From Citromicrobium sp. (lineage in GTDB: Bacteria; Pseudomonadota; Alphaproteobacteria; Sphingomonadales; Sphingomonadaceae): 5,990 nt of DNA. The notes under the pieces were generated by a model. That model saw nothing but the letters and a program-made list of their open reading frames with translations. It was not told the origin of the DNA and made no database searches. The stretch is taken from the NCBI GenBank assembly GCA_003248395.1, contig QFNA01000116.1, forward strand, positions 1-5,990, read 5' to 3'. This document shows positions 4,786-5,990 of this stretch, one piece after another. The translations under genes and the position numbers were made by a program. Each line of letters begins with the position of its first letter. Positions within the stretch are counted from its first letter, which is position 1.

Positions 4786-5166
4786 ATGGCAGTGAACGCA
4801 CGAGCAGTCCGGATTTGGGTTACCGCTTTTTGTATTCCACTGGCAGCGTGTGAACGCAGTTTTGAGAGTTTGGAGAATGTGGAGGCAGTCGAACGCCTAA
4901 GTGGTGGCTCATTGTGTAATGAAGCCAAAGTAGTCCTTATAAACAGAGACGAACTGAGAAAATCTCCGCGTCGCGACAATCTACAGTTCTCGATTAGTGC
5001 TCCTAACCCCTGCTTAGAGCATTTTGTCAACTCCAGCCTTGCTGAAGAAGACTCGCAAACATGCTTAATAGGCAGTCGCTATGCTTGCACGAAGGAGTTT
5101 AAGGGCGACATGGTATCGTTATACTGGCATTCCTCATCCCGCGTTGAAATGAGCGTATGGTCCTAG
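4786..5166 (+). CDS. orphan lipoprotein, function unknown, atypical base composition
   Basis: This 126-residue protein is not recognised. The N-terminus is a lipoprotein signal: Arg6 and Arg9, a hydrophobic core (8-19), and a lipobox LAAC with Cys22 as the predicted lipidated residue. The mature part of about 105 residues has four more cysteines (Cys44, Cys76, Cys93, Cys101), enough for two disulfides, which fits a periplasm-facing protein. Position +2 after the lipid Cys is Glu, not Asp, so the E. coli inner-membrane retention signal is absent and outer-membrane sorting is plausible. Codons such as AGT, TTA, ATA and AGA and the lower GC set it apart from its GC-rich neighbours, suggesting acquisition or weak selection. 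Both neighbours run on the minus strand, so it stands alone. No domain repeats or catalytic motif are visible. Confidence 0.72.
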   Translation: MAVNARAVRIWVTAFCIPLAACERSFESLENVEAVERLSGGSLCNEAKVVLINRDELRKSPRRDNLQFSISAPNPCLEHFVNSSLAEEDSQTCLIGSRYACTKEFKGDMVSLYWHSSSRVEMSVWS

Positions 5167-5257
5167 TTTGGAGACAAAGCGCGCCATCAGCGCCGGGCGT
5201 AACCTATCTGGAGTGACCGCTTCCCACCCCAACTCCAACTGACACTCCGCCCTCAAG
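5167..5257. other. short convergent spacer with weak hairpin
   Basis: This interval separates the 3' ends of the lipoprotein gene and the hydrolase gene. TGGAGT (5209-5214) and ACTCCA (5232-5237) can pair with a 17-base loop, but no T-run follows on either strand. I do not call a terminator. Confidence 0.4.
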
Positions 5258-5990
5258 CTAACCCTCGATACGCTCCAGCCAGTCGAGCAGTAGGCGATTG
5301 ACCTCTTGCGGGCGTTCCTGCTGGGTCCAGTGACCGACGCCTTCGAGGATATGTCCCTCCACCTTTGGCGCGAACATGCGCATCATGGCGATCGGGTCGG
5401 GCACGGCCCCGAAGAGCGTCGTCGCCGGATCGCGCGTGCCGCCGATGAACAGCGCGGGCTGCTCGATCTGCTTACCCTGCCAGCCTTGCAGCCATGCGAA
5501 GTCGGCCTCGTGATTGCGGTAGCGATTGAGCGGGCCGCGGAAGCCCGAAGCCTTAAACTCGCTCTCGTAGAAGTCGAGATCGGCGTCGGTCAGCCAGTCG
5601 ACCGGCTGGGGATCGGGCAGGCCCTCGAGGAAGGTCGCGCCGAGCGGCTTGGCGAAATAGGTGCCGGGCGGCACGTCGCCGCTGATCGAATACATCATCC
5701 GGTGCAGGAAGGCACGGGGATCGGCCTCGGCCTCGGCTTCGGCCACCCCCGGTTCCTGAAAATATTCCTGGTAGAAGAACTTGCCCTGGGATGTGAAATG
5801 CTGGCGAAAGACCTCGGTAAACGGGCGTTGCGGCACCCCAGCGAAGGGGACCGAGAGGCCGGCCACCGCCTTGAAATGCTCGGGATGGGTTAGCGCGGTG
5901 TTCCACACGATCGGGGCACCCCAGTCATGCCCGACCAGGATCGCCGGCTGGTCCGGCTGGAGCGCCATCTTGAGCCCGACGAGATCGCCG
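5258..5990 (-). CDS. alpha/beta hydrolase, soluble epoxide hydrolase type, N-terminus outside the window
   Basis: The minus-strand frame stays open through the right edge, and residues GDLVGLK precede the first visible Met (5968), so about 243 C-terminal residues are seen and the N-terminal strands and oxyanion HGxP region are missing. Numbering from that Met, the nucleophile elbow is VGHDWGAP with Asp15. The cap contains FFYQEYFQEPGVAE (Tyr66) and PLNRYRNHE (Tyr150), matching the two cap tyrosines that activate the epoxide in soluble epoxide hydrolases. The acid is Asp180 in GGTRDP and the base His213 in GVGHWTQQERP. An Asp nucleophile with two cap tyrosines favours hydrolysis of epoxides to diols through an ester intermediate, rather than esterase or dehalogenase chemistry. 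The natural substrate is unknown. It is probably cytoplasmic, and no partner gene is visible. Confidence 0.92.
   Translation of the reverse strand, partial: GDLVGLKMALQPDQPAILVGHDWGAPIVWNTALTHPEHFKAVAGLSVPFAGVPQRPFTEVFRQHFTSQGKFFYQEYFQEPGVAEAEAEADPRAFLHRMMYSISGDVPPGTYFAKPLGATFLEGLPDPQPVDWLTDADLDFYESEFKASGFRGPLNRYRNHEADFAWLQGWQGKQIEQPALFIGGTRDPATTLFGAVPDPIAMMRMFAPKVEGHILEGVGHWTQQERPQEVNRLLLDWLERIEG

Noticed and set aside
1..5990. Defence system, CRISPR array, transposon, prophage or tRNA
   Set aside because: No repeat-spacer pattern, transposase or integrase motif, terminal inverted repeats or tRNA-like cloverleaf was found by eye on either strand.

Overview
The window is GC-rich chromosomal DNA of an aerobic alphaproteobacterium, most likely a sphingomonad (Erythrobacteraceae or Sphingomonadaceae type). 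That placement is an inference from the aa3 oxidase assembly gene order ctaB - tiny membrane protein - ctaG - coxC - SURF1 and from the protein sequences. No RNA gene, CRISPR array, insertion sequence or integrase is visible.

Left part (1-1328). The left edge holds a possible C-terminal tail of an unidentified membrane protein (3-134, weak). It is followed by a small two-helix membrane protein of unknown function (144-365). Next is a divergent regulatory pair: an ArsR-family repressor on the minus strand (436-789) and an AHSA1/SRPBCC-fold protein on the plus strand (840-1328). The 50 bp between them holds a perfect 7-bp inverted repeat with a 6-bp spacer, lying among good promoter hexamers for both directions. 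This is a compact self-regulating switch, and the ArsR mRNA is predicted to be leaderless or nearly so.

Centre (1330-4492, all minus strand, transcribed right to left). This is a cytochrome c oxidase biogenesis block. ctaB makes heme O. A 39-residue CoxF-like membrane protein overlaps ctaB by ATGA. ctaG (Cox11) delivers copper to the CuB site. coxC (ctaE) is oxidase subunit III. SURF1 is the heme-a/subunit I assembly factor. A strong intrinsic terminator lies between coxC and SURF1, so SURF1 is probably expressed at a lower level or from its own weak start. SURF1 and the AHSA1-like gene converge tail to tail with one base between their stop codons. The catalytic subunits I and II (coxA, coxB), often directly upstream of ctaB in alphaproteobacteria, are not within the 1.5 kb upstream that is visible.

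Right part (4493-5990). A 293-bp gap in front of ctaB carries a perfect 11-bp tandem repeat. It is followed by a plus-strand orphan lipoprotein with clearly lower GC than its neighbours (4786-5166). The window ends inside a minus-strand alpha/beta hydrolase of the soluble epoxide hydrolase type, whose N-terminus lies outside.

I do not see a convincing new defence, mobile or biosynthetic system. The points most worth a second look are the ArsR/AHSA1 switch, the terminator in front of SURF1, the tiny CoxF-like gene, and the AT-richer lipoprotein and repeat at the head of the oxidase block.
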